This document shows positions 51,637 through 61,310 of a stretch of DNA of 64,000 nt, piece after piece. The stretch lies in contig NZ_CP076134.1 in assembly GCF_018736085.1 (NCBI RefSeq), forward strand, positions 682,001 through 746,000, read 5' to 3'. The translations under genes and the position numbers were made by a program. Within the stretch, counting starts at the first letter, position 1; each line of letters starts with the position of its first letter. Source of the DNA: Bradyrhizobium sediminis (lineage in GTDB: Bacteria; Pseudomonadota; Alphaproteobacteria; Rhizobiales; Xanthobacteraceae). The notes beneath the pieces were generated by a model. It was given only the letters and a program-made list of their open reading frames with translations, was not told the DNA's origin and made no database searches.

Positions 51637-52443
51637 TCAATCCCAGCCCTCACCCTTGATCCCCGGATTGGCATAGACGATGCCGCCGTCGACCGCGATC
51701 GTCGCGCCGACCACGTAATCGCCGGCGCGCGAGGCGAGATAGATCGCGGCCCCCGCCATGTCCTCGTCGGTGCCGATGCGGCCCGATGGCACCCGCGTCG
51801 ACACCTCGTCGGCATTGTCGCGCGCCGCCTTGTTCATGTCGGACTTGAACGGTCCCGGCGCGATCGCCGTCACCACGATGTGGTCGCGGATCAGTTTCAC
51901 CGCCATCCGCCGGGTCAGGTGAATCAGGCCCGCTTTGCTCGCGGCGTAGGAATAGGTCTCCATCGGGTTGACGAAGATGCCGTCGATGGAAGCAATGTTG
52001 ATCACCTTGCCGGGCTTGTCCGCGGTGGCGGCAGCGCGCAAGGGGGCGGCCAGCGCTTTGGTCAGAAAGAACGGCGTCTTGACGTTGAGGTTCATCACCT
52101 TGTCCCAGCCGCTCTCCGGAAATTCGTCGAAATCGGCACCCCAGGCCGCACCCGCATTGTTGACGAGGATGTCGAGCTTGGGCTCGCGCTTTTTGATCTC
52201 CGCCGCCAGCATGTCGATGCCGGCCATGGTCGAAATATCGATCGGCAGCGCGATGCATTCGCCGCCATATTCGGCCGAAAGCTCCTTCGCGGTCGCCTCG
52301 CAGGGCCCGGCCTTGCGCGCGGTGATGTAGACCTTGGCGGCACCCTGCGCGAGAAACCCGGCCGCGATCATCTTGCCGATGCCGCGCGATCCCCCGGTCA
52401 CGAGCGCAATGCGCCCCTTCAGCGAAAACAGATCCTTGAACAT
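51637..52443 (-). CDS. Short-chain dehydrogenase/reductase
   Basis: A 268-residue classical SDR. NAD(P)-binding TGGSRGIGK (about 15-23), NNAGAA (about 94), active-site Ser in INIASIDG and Tyr-Lys in YSYAASK (about 158), and the cofactor loop APGPFKSDM. CCGGAGGGCATC precedes the ATG; a longer reading from 52500 is Arg/Pro-rich and rejected. Members with an Arg after the glycine motif often use NADP. The substrate is unknown; its position next to box genes does not prove a role there. Confidence 0.82.
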   Translation of the reverse strand: MFKDLFSLKGRIALVTGGSRGIGKMIAAGFLAQGAAKVYITARKAGPCEATAKELSAEYGGECIALPIDISTMAGIDMLAAEIKKREPKLDILVNNAGAAWGADFDEFPESGWDKVMNLNVKTPFFLTKALAAPLRAAATADKPGKVINIASIDGIFVNPMETYSYAASKAGLIHLTRRMAVKLIRDHIVVTAIAPGPFKSDMNKAARDNADEVSTRVPSGRIGTDEDMAGAAIYLASRAGDYVVGATIAVDGGIVYANPGIKGEGWD

Positions 52444-52506
52444 GATGCCCTCCGGTTGATTTTGCCGGCGGTTTTTGGGCGTGGGAGGAAGATGAGTCAA
52501 GGAACA

Positions 52507-52538
52507 CTCGTCGCCCCTGCGAACGCAGGGACGACGAG
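52507..52538. repeat. Short palindromic repeat (family A half-element)
   Basis: CTCGTCGCCCCTGCG (52507-52521) and CGCAGGGACGACGAG (52524-52538) are complementary at 14 of 15 positions. It resembles one arm of the family A repeats. It lies between two minus-strand genes. Confidence 0.55.
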
Positions 52539-52548
52539 GGAAGGAAAA

Positions 52549-53607
52549 TCACGCCGCGTCGATGCGCCGAAAACCGTTCCACACTGCGGTGGCCGCGCCT
52601 GATGTCAGCACGGGAAGAATCCGCGCGTCCTGGTAGTTGCCGTTGAGCGAGACCCGCTGCAGAGCGGTCAGGTGATCGGCGCTTTCGGGAAAGATCATGC
52701 CCGGCCGCGTCGTCACCGCGGTCTTGAATCCGGCCGCGCGGGCCAGCGCGAATTCGCGCGGGCCGGCCGCGATCCGGTCGCCATAGGGATAGGCGAGATG
52801 CAGCACGGGACGCTGCAGCGCGTCTTCGATTCGCGCGCGGCTTACGGCCATTTCATGGCTCGCCGTTTCCTCGGTCTGCCGCGCCAGATTGCAATGGGTG
52901 ATGGTGTGCGCGCCGATCGTGACCAGGGGCTCGTCGGCGAACGGCTTCAATTCATCCCAGGACATGCAGAGCTCGCGGCAAATCGCGCGCTCGTCGATGC
53001 CGTGATGTGCGCACAGCGCCGTGATCTCGCGCGCAACGTCGAGTTCGCCGGGCAGCGAGCGCAGCCAGTCGTGCATGCGGTCGAACGCCGCCTGCTTGGC
53101 AGCCGGGGTGGAAGTATCTATGTGGGTCGCAACGTCGCCGATCCTGGCCTCGATCGAGGAGGCCTTGGCGATCACCCGCTCCAGCGCCACCCACCACAGC
53201 CGCCCGGCGCCTTCGGCGAAATCGCTGGCGACGTAGACGGCAAAGGGCGCGTCAAACTCGCGCATCACCGGCAGCGCGAAGTCCCGGTTGTCCCGATAGC
53301 CATCGTCGAGGGTGAAGCAGGCGAAACGCCGAGAAAAATTGCGGTCGATCAGCCGCTGGTACACCTCATCCATGGTGATGACGTCGACGTCATGCGACCG
53401 CAGGTGCGTCAGCATCGTGCGCAGGAAGTCGGGGGTGACCTCGAGGTGATGGTTGGGCTGGAAATCGCCGTCGCGAGCCGGGCGAACGTGATGCAGCATG
53501 AAGATGGCGCCGACGCCCGCGAAGATCGGCCGCATCAGATAATGCGCGCCGGTAAAATACAGTGCTTCCAGGCCAACCCGGATCACGTTGTTGCGTAGCT
53601 GCTTCAT
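52549..53607 (-). CDS. Polysaccharide deacetylase family protein
   Basis: A 352-residue NodB-fold (CE4) protein. The metal/catalytic Asp pair is in FTLDDGYRDN (about residue 98) and the metal-binding His pair in GAHTITHCNL (HxxxH-type, about 232); LAYPYGDR follows. AIFMLHHVRPARDGDF near the start is typical of the cell-wall/exopolysaccharide branch. It probably removes acetyl groups from a surface or envelope glycan. It is divergent from the OmpA/BON gene. No glycosyltransferases are nearby to indicate which polymer. Confidence 0.8.
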   Translation of the reverse strand: MKQLRNNVIRVGLEALYFTGAHYLMRPIFAGVGAIFMLHHVRPARDGDFQPNHHLEVTPDFLRTMLTHLRSHDVDVITMDEVYQRLIDRNFSRRFACFTLDDGYRDNRDFALPVMREFDAPFAVYVASDFAEGAGRLWWVALERVIAKASSIEARIGDVATHIDTSTPAAKQAAFDRMHDWLRSLPGELDVAREITALCAHHGIDERAICRELCMSWDELKPFADEPLVTIGAHTITHCNLARQTEETASHEMAVSRARIEDALQRPVLHLAYPYGDRIAAGPREFALARAAGFKTAVTTRPGMIFPESADHLTALQRVSLNGNYQDARILPVLTSGAATAVWNGFRRIDAA

Positions 53608-53778
53608 TCCAAGTCTGGCCTGTTGGGACGTGCGCCTGAAACTAGCGGGTGACCGCTGAAGAAACTGTTAGCCGGCGTGCGCCCCGACACCGTACAATTT
53701 TCGTGCTATTTCCAGTTTGACAGCCTCGCAAGGGTTTGTTTTCTCTCTGTTCTCCAGTGTGCCGGTGCCCCTTCTTTG

Positions 53779-53829
53779 TTTCCGAAGTTCGTGTCATGGG
53801 GTGTCGCGATAGCTCACGAACTTCGGAAA
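53779..53829. promoter_or_regulatory. Perfect 15-bp inverted repeat upstream of the OmpA/BON gene
   Basis: TTTCCGAAGTTCGTG (53779-53793) and CACGAACTTCGGAAA (53815-53829) are exact complements around a 21-base centre, ending 29 bases before the start codon. It could be an operator for a large dimeric regulator or a 5' leader hairpin. It does not match the other repeats in this window. Confidence 0.5.
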
Positions 53830-53858
53830 ATGGGGCGCCTAGGCCCCGCAGGACGCCA

Positions 53859-55253
53859 ATGCACGGACTTTTCAGGTGGAGCAGCAAATGGTGGCCGGGC
53901 ACAATTCCACTGGTCGTCTTTTGGGCAATTGCGGCCTGGACCAGCACCCCACCGCTGGAAGCCGATCTGGCGGCGCGCTCTAATGCCGCACTGAAGGATA
54001 CCGTGCTCGACAAGCGGCGGATCGCGGTAGCCGGCCGCGACGTCACCTTTGCGGCCGACGCATTCTCCGAGGAAGGCCGTCAGAGCGCGGTGGCGTCGGT
54101 CGAAGCCGTGCCGGGCGTGCGGCAGGTCAATGACGAAACCCGGCTGGTCCCCGAGGCCAAGCCGTTCGTCTGGTCGGCCGAACGGGACGTCGTCCGGGTC
54201 ACATTGGGCGGCAGCTCGTCCCTGCCGGCCAGCAAGACCAGGTTGTTCGAGGCCGCCCGGGCGGCGCTCGGCGGGGTCGAGGTGGTCGACCGGATGAATT
54301 TGTCGCGGGGCGCGCCGCCGCGCTTCGACAATGCCGCGCTGTTGCTGCTCGAGCAGATCGGGAAATTGAAGGACGGCAAGATCACGATTTCGGACAACAA
54401 GGTCAGCCTTTCCGGCATGGCGCGCGACCTCGGCGGCCGAGAGGCCATCGCCGCGGCGCTGAAAAATCTCCCCGAGGGGTTTTCGGTCGCCGCCAATGAG
54501 ATCAAGGCGCCGCCCTATGTGTTCCAGGCCTACAAGGATCCGGTCGCGGTGACGGTGACGCTGACCGGCTATGTGCCCGACAACAACGTCCATGTGGCGA
54601 TCGCGGTCGCTGCCGGGCGCAAGTTCTTCAACGAAGTGGTGGTCGACAACCTCAAGGCCAGCGTCGGCGCACCCTCGGGCTTCACTAATGCGGTGGTGCC
54701 GGCGCTGGGCGCGCTGTCGCGGCTGTCGACCGGCACTTTGGTGGTGTCCGACCGGGAAGTGAAGCTTTCCGGCGACGCCCTCTACGAAGCGGCAGCGGTT
54801 CAGATCCGCGCCGGCCTGGGCAAGGATTTCCCGCAGGGCTGGCAGTTCAAACCGGAAATTTCGGTCAAGCCCGCGGCGGCGCCGGTGGATGCCACCGTCT
54901 GCCAGCAGCTGTTTGCGAATTTGCTGGCCAAGGCGAAAATCCGCTTCGAATCCGGCAGCGACGCCATCAATGCGGATTCGGCGGGACTGCTCGACCGCCT
55001 GGTCGAAACCGCGCAGCGCTGTCCGACCGTCAATATCGAGATTGCAGGGCATACCGACGGCGCCGGCGAGACTGCCGCCAACCAGACGCTGTCCGAAAAG
55101 CGCGCACAGGCGGTGATGGACGTTCTGGTCAAGGCAGGCCTGCCCGCTAACCGGTTCACCCCGGTCGGCTACGGCAGCACCCAGCCGGTGGCGTCGAACG
55201 ATACCGAAGACGGCAAGGCGCAGAACCGCCGCATCGAATTCGTGGTGAGGTAA
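53859..55253 (+). CDS. OmpA-family protein with BON-like repeats
   Basis: A 464-residue envelope protein. One N-terminal membrane span (TIPLVVFWAIAAWTS) is followed by two or three BON-like modules (about 35-330; each with a GxxG-type VEAVPGVRQVND or LPEGFSVAANEI segment) and a C-terminal OmpA peptidoglycan-binding domain (about 345-464; IRFESGSDAINADSAGLLDRL, IAGHTDGAGETAANQTLSEKRAQAV). The layout resembles mycobacterial ArfA/Rv0899. AGGACGCCA precedes the ATG. It forms a pair with the small membrane protein gene 5 bases downstream. Confidence 0.8.
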   Translation: MHGLFRWSSKWWPGTIPLVVFWAIAAWTSTPPLEADLAARSNAALKDTVLDKRRIAVAGRDVTFAADAFSEEGRQSAVASVEAVPGVRQVNDETRLVPEAKPFVWSAERDVVRVTLGGSSSLPASKTRLFEAARAALGGVEVVDRMNLSRGAPPRFDNAALLLLEQIGKLKDGKITISDNKVSLSGMARDLGGREAIAAALKNLPEGFSVAANEIKAPPYVFQAYKDPVAVTVTLTGYVPDNNVHVAIAVAAGRKFFNEVVVDNLKASVGAPSGFTNAVVPALGALSRLSTGTLVVSDREVKLSGDALYEAAAVQIRAGLGKDFPQGWQFKPEISVKPAAAPVDATVCQQLFANLLAKAKIRFESGSDAINADSAGLLDRLVETAQRCPTVNIEIAGHTDGAGETAANQTLSEKRAQAVMDVLVKAGLPANRFTPVGYGSTQPVASNDTEDGKAQNRRIEFVVR

Positions 55254-55258
55254 CGAGG

Positions 55259-55555
55259 ATGGCTTATCTCGTGGCGTTTCACTGGGGCTGGCTCTTGGCG
55301 TCGCTGCTGCTGGGTTTTGCCATGGGCTGGATCGCGGTGGTCCAGCGCGGTCAGGGCGTGTCGAAGGTGCTGGTGCGATGGCTGGCGGGAGTGGCGGCGG
55401 CGCTGGTCGCGGCGGCGGTCGCGCGCGTAATCCCCGGCCGCCCCGGCTATTGGCTCGACCTCGGCCTGATCATGTTTGCCATGTATCTGGCCGGCTGCGC
55501 GGTGGGATCCTGGCTGCGCGACTGGGTGGTTTCGCGGCCCAAGCCCGCGGCATGA
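55259..55555 (+). CDS. Small membrane protein
   Basis: A 98-residue protein with three hydrophobic segments (WGWLLASLLLGFAMGWIAVV, LAGVAAALVAAAVARVI, YWLDLGLIMFAMYLAGCAVGSWL). It starts five bases after the OmpA/BON gene, so the two are co-transcribed and may work together in the envelope. I do not recognise a family. The 256 bases after it hold no gene or clear signal. Confidence 0.65.
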   Translation: MAYLVAFHWGWLLASLLLGFAMGWIAVVQRGQGVSKVLVRWLAGVAAALVAAAVARVIPGRPGYWLDLGLIMFAMYLAGCAVGSWLRDWVVSRPKPAA

Positions 55556-55811
55556 TGTCACGAAAACTTCATTGCCGCCGCGCAGTCTCGCAGGCCACCG
55601 CATCGGCCGGCCGGCGCGAATACTGCAAGACTGTGCATCTGGTGTCACGAATTCCCCCTAATATATTGAAGGAACGCGTTTTATTTCGGCTTGCGCGAAT
55701 TCCACTCCGGCTCAAAACGCGCTACCACTCCAATTCAGGGAGCAGGCGTGGCGCCGGGGCGGCAGAGATCGTCGGGCAGCCGCCGTCGTGGGTTCGCAGT
55801 TAGAGGTGGAG

Positions 55812-56867
55812 ATGCTGGAAGCAATACGCAGGGCGATCTCGTTTCTGCGCCAGAAGCAAATCCTGCACAAGCTAGGTGTAGCGATCAGCATCACGGTGAT
55901 CGGGATCGCTTGCTACGTGCTCTATCACATGCTGCGCGGCATCGACACCAACGAGGTGATCGGCGCCATCAAGGCCACCGAGCCGCGCCAGATCGTGCTG
56001 GCGGCGCTGTTCGTTGCGGCGGGTTATTTCACCCTGACATTCTATGACCTGTTCGCGGTCCGCGCGATCGGCCATTGCGAGGTTCCCTACCGCATCAATG
56101 CGCTTGCCGCGTTCACCTCCTATTCGATCGGGCATAATGTCGGCGCCAGCGTCTTTACCGGCGGCGCGGTGCGCTACCGGATCTATTCAGCATGGGGATT
56201 GAATGCGATCGACGTCGCCAAGATCTGCTTCCTGGCCGGCCTGACATTCTGGCTGGGCAATGCCGCGGTGCTCGGGCTCGGCATCGCCTATCATCCGGAA
56301 GCCGCAGCCTCGATCGACCAGTTGCCGCCCTGGCTGAACCGGCTGGCCGCGTTCGCCGTCATTATCGGGCTGGTGTCCTATGTGGCCTGGGTCTGGGTGC
56401 AACCGAGGGGGGTCGGCCGCGGGCCCTGGACCGTGACGCTGCCGGGCGGGCCGCTGACGCTGCTGCAGATCGCGATCGGGATCGTCGATCTCAGCTTTTG
56501 CGCGCTGGCGATGTACGTGCTGGTGCCGGATGAACCCAATGTCGGCTTCATCGTGGTCGCGGTGATCTTCGTGTCGGCGACGCTTCTGGGCTTCGCCAGC
56601 CATTCTCCCGGCGGGCTCGGGGTGTTCGACGCGGCCATGCTGGTTGGCCTGTGGCAGATGGACCGCGAACAACTGCTGGCGGGGATGCTGCTGTTTCGCG
56701 TCCTCTATTACCTTGCGCCGTTCGTCATATCTGTAATCCTGCTGACGTTCCGGGAAGTCGTCCTCGGCGCGCGGATGAAGCGGCTGCGCCGGGCGGAGCC
56801 CGGCCCCGAGGTGACGCCGAAACACGGGGCGGTATACGTGCGCGAGCGCGGGGAAACCGGGACCTGA
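55812..56867 (+). CDS. Lysylphosphatidylglycerol-synthase-TM/UPF0104 family membrane protein
   Basis: A 351-residue integral membrane protein with about eight spans, matching the flippase-like half of MprF (LPG_synthase_TM). ALAAFTSYSIGHNVGASVFTGGAVRYRIY and FASHSPGGLGVFDAAML are the family motifs. It lacks the soluble aminoacyl-lipid synthase domain. AGAGGTGGAG precedes the ATG; GTG at 55788 is an alternative. It lies two bases before the phoR start. Such proteins may translocate lipids or lipid-linked sugars; the substrate is unknown. Confidence 0.75.
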   Translation: MLEAIRRAISFLRQKQILHKLGVAISITVIGIACYVLYHMLRGIDTNEVIGAIKATEPRQIVLAALFVAAGYFTLTFYDLFAVRAIGHCEVPYRINALAAFTSYSIGHNVGASVFTGGAVRYRIYSAWGLNAIDVAKICFLAGLTFWLGNAAVLGLGIAYHPEAAASIDQLPPWLNRLAAFAVIIGLVSYVAWVWVQPRGVGRGPWTVTLPGGPLTLLQIAIGIVDLSFCALAMYVLVPDEPNVGFIVVAVIFVSATLLGFASHSPGGLGVFDAAMLVGLWQMDREQLLAGMLLFRVLYYLAPFVISVILLTFREVVLGARMKRLRRAEPGPEVTPKHGAVYVRERGETGT

Positions 56868-56868
56868 C

Positions 56869-58203
56869 GTGACCCACCCGAACGGGAAGAGAGCCGGCCC
56901 GATGGCGTTGCACGATTCTTCTCCTGCTTCCTTTTTCTCGCCGTGGCCGGACCGGCTGCGGCATTCAGCCATCATCCTGCTGGCCGCGGCTCTCGCTCTG
57001 GCGGTGCTGGTCGTATTCGGCGACCTGGCGCCGTTGCGTGCCGCGGCGGTTTTCTTCTGCATCGGCGCGGCTGCGCTGGTGCCGTGGCGGTTGCATGGTG
57101 CCGTGGCGTCCCGGGAAGATGTCCGCGCGGTCAATCCGGTCGAAGCCGCAGCCGTCAGCGCCGTCGTCGCCGGCATGCCGGATCCGGCCGTGCTGCTCGA
57201 CCGCGCCGGCCGCGTCCTCCACCTCAATGCAGCGGCAGCACAGCTTGCGCCGGCGCTGCGCAAGAACGAGCTCGCGCAATTCGCGCTGCGCTCGCCCGAG
57301 ATCATCACCGCGTTGCGCGAGGCCATCGCCACCACGGAATCCAGGCGCGCGACCTATCTCGATCATGTGCCGGTCGATCGCTGGATGGAGCTGATCATCA
57401 CCCCGGTGCCGGTGCCGACGCTGTTCGGCGGCACCGAAAAATGCATGCTGATGACATTCCACGACCAGACGCCGCTGCGCCGGGTCGAGGAGATGCGCGC
57501 CGACTTCGTCGCCAATGCCAGCCATGAACTGCGCACGCCGCTGGCGGCGCTGTCGGGCTTCATCGACACGCTGCAGGGGCCGGCCAAAGACGACGCCAAG
57601 GCGCGCGAGCGCTTTCTCGGCATCATGCATGCCCAGGCGACGCGGATGGCGCGGCTGATCGACGATCTGTTGTCGCTGTCGCGGGTCGAACTGTCAGCGC
57701 ACGTCCGCCCCGACACGCTGGTGGATATCGTGCCCATCATCCGCCAGGTCGCGGACGGGCTGGAGCCCCTGGCGCGCGAACGCCATGTCACGATCGACAT
57801 CGACCTGCCGGATACGCCGGTCGTGATCGCCGGCGATCGCGAGGAGTTGCTGCGGCTGTTCGAGAACCTGATCGAGAACGCGCTGAAATACGGCGCTTCC
57901 GGCGGCAAGGTCATCGTCTCGCTGGTCTCGGCGATGTCGGGCGAAGGCCAGCCGGAGGTCCGGGTGATGGTGCGCGATTTCGGTCCCGGCATCGCACCCG
58001 AACACCTGCCGCGGCTCACCGAGCGGTTTTACCGGGTGGATGTCGGCGACAGCCGCGCCCAGGGCGGCACCGGGCTTGGTTTATCGCTGGTGAAACATAT
58101 TCTTAACCGCCATCGCGGCCGGCTGTTGATCGAAAGCGTGCCCAAACAGGGAGCCACTTTCACCGCCGCTTTTCCCCAGTCGAAGCCTCCGGAAACGGCA
58201 TAA
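56869..58203 (+). CDS. phoR: Phosphate regulon sensor histidine kinase PhoR
   Basis: A 444-residue kinase. Two N-terminal membrane spans (about 33-50 and 55-73), a PAS domain (about 95-205), HisKA with H219 (VANASHELRTPLAALSGFIDTLQG, the PhoR signature), and HATPase with NLIENALKYG, DFGPGI and GTGLGLSLVKH. It phosphorylates PhoB when phosphate is scarce, under control of the Pst transporter and PhoU. The start is a GTG just after the previous stop; ATG at 56902 is an alternative. It is the first gene of the pho-pst cluster. Confidence 0.93.
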   Translation: MTHPNGKRAGPMALHDSSPASFFSPWPDRLRHSAIILLAAALALAVLVVFGDLAPLRAAAVFFCIGAAALVPWRLHGAVASREDVRAVNPVEAAAVSAVVAGMPDPAVLLDRAGRVLHLNAAAAQLAPALRKNELAQFALRSPEIITALREAIATTESRRATYLDHVPVDRWMELIITPVPVPTLFGGTEKCMLMTFHDQTPLRRVEEMRADFVANASHELRTPLAALSGFIDTLQGPAKDDAKARERFLGIMHAQATRMARLIDDLLSLSRVELSAHVRPDTLVDIVPIIRQVADGLEPLARERHVTIDIDLPDTPVVIAGDREELLRLFENLIENALKYGASGGKVIVSLVSAMSGEGQPEVRVMVRDFGPGIAPEHLPRLTERFYRVDVGDSRAQGGTGLGLSLVKHILNRHRGRLLIESVPKQGATFTAAFPQSKPPETA

Positions 58204-58229
58204 ATACCAGCGATTTCAATTGCTTGTTG

Positions 58230-58247
58230 CTGTCATCCAAGTGTCAC
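58230..58247 (+). promoter_or_regulatory. Pho box upstream of pstS
   Basis: CTGTCATCCAAGTGTCAC: two 7-base units, CTGTCAT and GTGTCAC, spaced by four bases, which is the PhoB binding consensus. It lies 98 bases before the pstS start, so PhoB activates pstSCAB-phoU-phoB, including its own gene. Confidence 0.85.
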
Positions 58248-58345
58248 CAAAGCGTCGTAAAAGCAAACGTGAACCGATCCTAAACGGACCGGCGTGAGCG
58301 CAGTCGGGCGCGTCAGGCGCTTCGCTCACCCATATGGAGACAGCC

Positions 58346-59356
58346 ATGAATTTCATGAGAGCTATCGTCGCTGCCGGCCTGGTCGCCGCATCGACGTCGG
58401 CATTCGCCGCCGACATTACGGGCGCGGGCGCGACGTTCCCGTTCCCGCTCTATTCGAAATGGGCCGATGCCTACAAGAAGGAGACCGGCAACGGCCTGAA
58501 CTATCAGTCGATCGGCTCCGGTGCCGGCATCAAGCAGATCGTGGCCAAGACCGTGACGTTCGGTGCGAGCGACATGCCGCTCAAGCCGGAGCAGCTCGAA
58601 AAGGAGGGGATGATTCAATGGCCGCAGGCGATGGGCGCCCTGGTGCCGGTCGTGAACCTCGAAGGCGTCAAGCCGGGTGAGCTGGTGTTTTCCGGCGAAC
58701 TGCTCGGCGACATCTATCTCGGCAAGGTCAAGACCTGGAACGACCCCGCGATTGCCAAGCTCAATCCGAAGCTGAAGCTGCCCAGCGACGCCATCACCGT
58801 GGTGCGCCGTTCGGACGGCTCCGGTACCACGTTCCTCTGGACGGACTATCTCTCGAAGAGCAACGCCGAGTGGAAGGCCAAGGCAGGTTCCGGTACCGCC
58901 GTCGAGTGGCCGACCGGCGTCGGCGCCAAGGGCAATGAAGGCGTCGCCGGCAATGTCAGCCAGACCAAGAATTCGATCGGCTATGTCGAATACGCCTATG
59001 CCAAGCAGAACAAGCTGACCTACGGCGCTGTCATCAACAAGGCCGGCAAGACCGTGCTGCCGACCATTGCGGCGTTCCAGGCTGCTGCGGCCAACGCCGA
59101 TTGGGCTGGTGCCAAGAACTACTTCGTGATCCTGACCGACCAGCCCGGTGAAGCCTCGTGGCCGATTACCGGCGCGACCTTCATCCTGATGCACAAGGAT
59201 CCCGCCGACAAGGCGGCGTCGGGCGAAGCCATCAAGTTCTTCAAATGGGCTTTCGCCAAGGGCGACAAGATGGCTGAGGAACTCGACTACATCCCGATGC
59301 CCGACTCCGTGGTCAAGCTGATCGAGAAGACCTGGTCGGCCGACATCAAGAGCTGA
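58346..59356 (+). CDS. pstS: Phosphate-binding protein PstS
   Basis: A 336-residue periplasmic protein that binds phosphate and delivers it to PstCA. Signal peptide ends at TSAFAAD; phosphate-site motifs are [25 protein letters not shown] and [25 protein letters not shown] before this ATG makes it the start, rather than the one four codons upstream. A Pho box lies upstream, and a strong hairpin follows the gene. Confidence 0.93.
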   Translation: MNFMRAIVAAGLVAASTSAFAADITGAGATFPFPLYSKWADAYKKETGNGLNYQSIGSGAGIKQIVAKTVTFGASDMPLKPEQLEKEGMIQWPQAMGALVPVVNLEGVKPGELVFSGELLGDIYLGKVKTWNDPAIAKLNPKLKLPSDAITVVRRSDGSGTTFLWTDYLSKSNAEWKAKAGSGTAVEWPTGVGAKGNEGVAGNVSQTKNSIGYVEYAYAKQNKLTYGAVINKAGKTVLPTIAAFQAAAANADWAGAKNYFVILTDQPGEASWPITGATFILMHKDPADKAASGEAIKFFKWAFAKGDKMAEELDYIPMPDSVVKLIEKTWSADIKS

Positions 59357-59363
59357 AGCATTT

Positions 59364-59391
59364 CCGGAGGAGAGGTTTGCCTCTCCTCCGG
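59364..59391 (+). terminator. Intercistronic hairpin after pstS
   Basis: CCGGAGGAGAGG-TTTG-CCTCTCCTCCGG, a perfect 12-bp stem with a four-base loop, followed by CCTCTTCT. It probably halts some transcripts or protects the pstS mRNA, giving more binding protein than permease. Confidence 0.75.
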
Positions 59392-59463
59392 CCTCTTCTG
59401 CCGGGCGGCATCAAGCTCTGGCCGGCGCATGTCGAGTAGCATAAAGTGCAAAAGGGGATTGGC

Positions 59464-60462
59464 GTGGCAGACATGGCCGTTCAGAGCGACGTGATGGAAG
59501 CCACTGGGCCTTACGACCGCGCGAAAGCCCTCAACGCGTTCAAATTCGGCGACGTTACCTTTTACTGGATCACCCGCGCCTGCGCGATCTCGGTGCTCTT
59601 GATCCTCGGCGGCATTATCCTGTCGCTGATCGCGGGCGCATGGCCGGCGATGAAGCAGTACGGCTTTTCCTTCCTGTTCACGGCGCGCTGGGCGCCGTCG
59701 GCCGACCCGCCGGTGCTCGGCGCGCTCGGTCCGATCTACGGCACGATGGTCACCTCCGTCATCGCGATGATGATCGCGATTCCCGTAGGGCTCGGCATCG
59801 CGATCTTCCTCACCGAGCTTTGTCCGCAATGGCTGCGTCGTCCGATCGGCATCGCCGTGGAACTGCTCGCCGGCATCCCCTCGATCATCTACGGCATGTG
59901 GGGGTTCTTCGTGCTCGGCCCGTTCCTGGCCGACAGCTTCCAGCCGTTCATGATCCGCCTGTTCGACGGCGTCCCGGTGCTGGGATCGATTTTCGCCGGT
60001 CCGCCATCCTATCTCAGCCTGTTCAACGCGGCGCTGATTCTCGCGATCATGGTGCTGCCCTTCATCACCGCGATTTCGGTCGACGTGTTCAAGACGGTGC
60101 CGCCGGTCTTGAAGGAGGCAGCCTACGGCGTCGGCTGCACCACCTGGGAAGTCGTCCGCAATGTGGTCATTCCCTACACCCGGGTCGGCGTGATCGGCGG
60201 CATCATGCTGGCGCTCGGCCGCGCGCTCGGCGAAACCATGGCGGTGACCTTTATCATCGGCAATGCTTTCCGCATCACGGGTTCGGTGTTTTCTCCGGGC
60301 ACCACGATCTCGGCGGCGATCGCGTCCGAATTCGCCGAGAGCGACGGATTGCATCAATCCGGCCTGATCATGCTCGGACTGTTGTTGTTCGTGCTGACCT
60401 TCTTTGTGCTGGCCTCGGCGCGGCTGATGCTGATGCGGCTGGAAAAGCAGGCGGGGAACTGA
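59464..60462 (+). CDS. pstC: Phosphate ABC permease PstC
   Basis: A 332-residue permease with about six spans. [44 protein letters not shown] and the C-terminal [19 protein letters not shown] are PstC hallmarks. The start is a GTG with AGGGGATTGGC before it; a GTG 18 bases upstream has none. It forms the phosphate channel with PstA, whose gene starts two bases later. Confidence 0.92.
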   Translation: MADMAVQSDVMEATGPYDRAKALNAFKFGDVTFYWITRACAISVLLILGGIILSLIAGAWPAMKQYGFSFLFTARWAPSADPPVLGALGPIYGTMVTSVIAMMIAIPVGLGIAIFLTELCPQWLRRPIGIAVELLAGIPSIIYGMWGFFVLGPFLADSFQPFMIRLFDGVPVLGSIFAGPPSYLSLFNAALILAIMVLPFITAISVDVFKTVPPVLKEAAYGVGCTTWEVVRNVVIPYTRVGVIGGIMLALGRALGETMAVTFIIGNAFRITGSVFSPGTTISAAIASEFAESDGLHQSGLIMLGLLLFVLTFFVLASARLMLMRLEKQAGN

Positions 60463-60464
60463 CC

Positions 60465-61310
60465 ATGAACCCGATTTACACCCGCCGCCGCCGCTTCGAT
60501 GTCATCGTCAAGTTCCTGTGCCTCGGTGCGGCGATCTTCGGCGTCACCTGGCTGGCGCTGATCCTGTTCACGCTGTTCTACAACGGCCTTGCCGGGCTCA
60601 ATTGGCAGGTCTTCACCCAGAACACGCCGCCGCCGGGGTCGACCGAAGGCGGTCTTCTGAACGCCATCACCGGTTCGATCATCATGACCGTGATCGGGGT
60701 CGGCATCGGTGCGCCGCTCGGCCTGTTCGCCGGCACCTATCTCGCGGAGTACGGCAGGAACGACCGGCTCACCTCGGTGATCCGCTTCATCAACGATATC
60801 CTCTTGAGCGCGCCCTCGATCATCATCGGCCTGTTCATCTACGGCGCCATCGTGGTTCCGATGGGTGGGTTCTCGGCCTTCGCCGGAAGTCTGGCGCTGG
60901 CCGTGATCGTCATTCCCGTGGTGGTACGCACCACCGAGGACATGCTGCTGCTGGTGCCCAATCCGCTGCGCGAGGCAGCAAGCGCGCTCGGCCTGCCGCG
61001 TTCGCTGGTCATCAAGCGCATCGCCTATCGCGCCGCGCGCGCCGGCCTGATCACCGGCGTGTTGCTGGCCACCGCCCGCGTCGCCGGCGAAACCGCGCCC
61101 TTGCTGTTCACCGCGCTAAGCAATCAATTCTTCAGTCTAGATCTGACCAAGACGATGGCCAACCTGCCGGTCACCATCAACAATTTCGTGCAAAGCCCCT
61201 ATGTCTACTGGAAGCAACTCGCCTGGAGCGGGGCCTTGCTGATCACCCTGACCGTTCTTGCCCTGAATATTGGCGCGCGGATTCTCGGCGCCGAGAGGAC
61301 AGCAAAATGA
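60465..61310 (+). CDS. pstA: Phosphate ABC permease PstA
   Basis: A 281-residue permease with about six spans. [54 protein letters not shown] and [20 protein letters not shown] are typical PstA segments. Its stop overlaps the pstB start (ATGA), so the two are translationally coupled. Partner of PstC in the Pst channel. Confidence 0.92.
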   Translation: MNPIYTRRRRFDVIVKFLCLGAAIFGVTWLALILFTLFYNGLAGLNWQVFTQNTPPPGSTEGGLLNAITGSIIMTVIGVGIGAPLGLFAGTYLAEYGRNDRLTSVIRFINDILLSAPSIIIGLFIYGAIVVPMGGFSAFAGSLALAVIVIPVVVRTTEDMLLLVPNPLREAASALGLPRSLVIKRIAYRAARAGLITGVLLATARVAGETAPLLFTALSNQFFSLDLTKTMANLPVTINNFVQSPYVYWKQLAWSGALLITLTVLALNIGARILGAERTAK

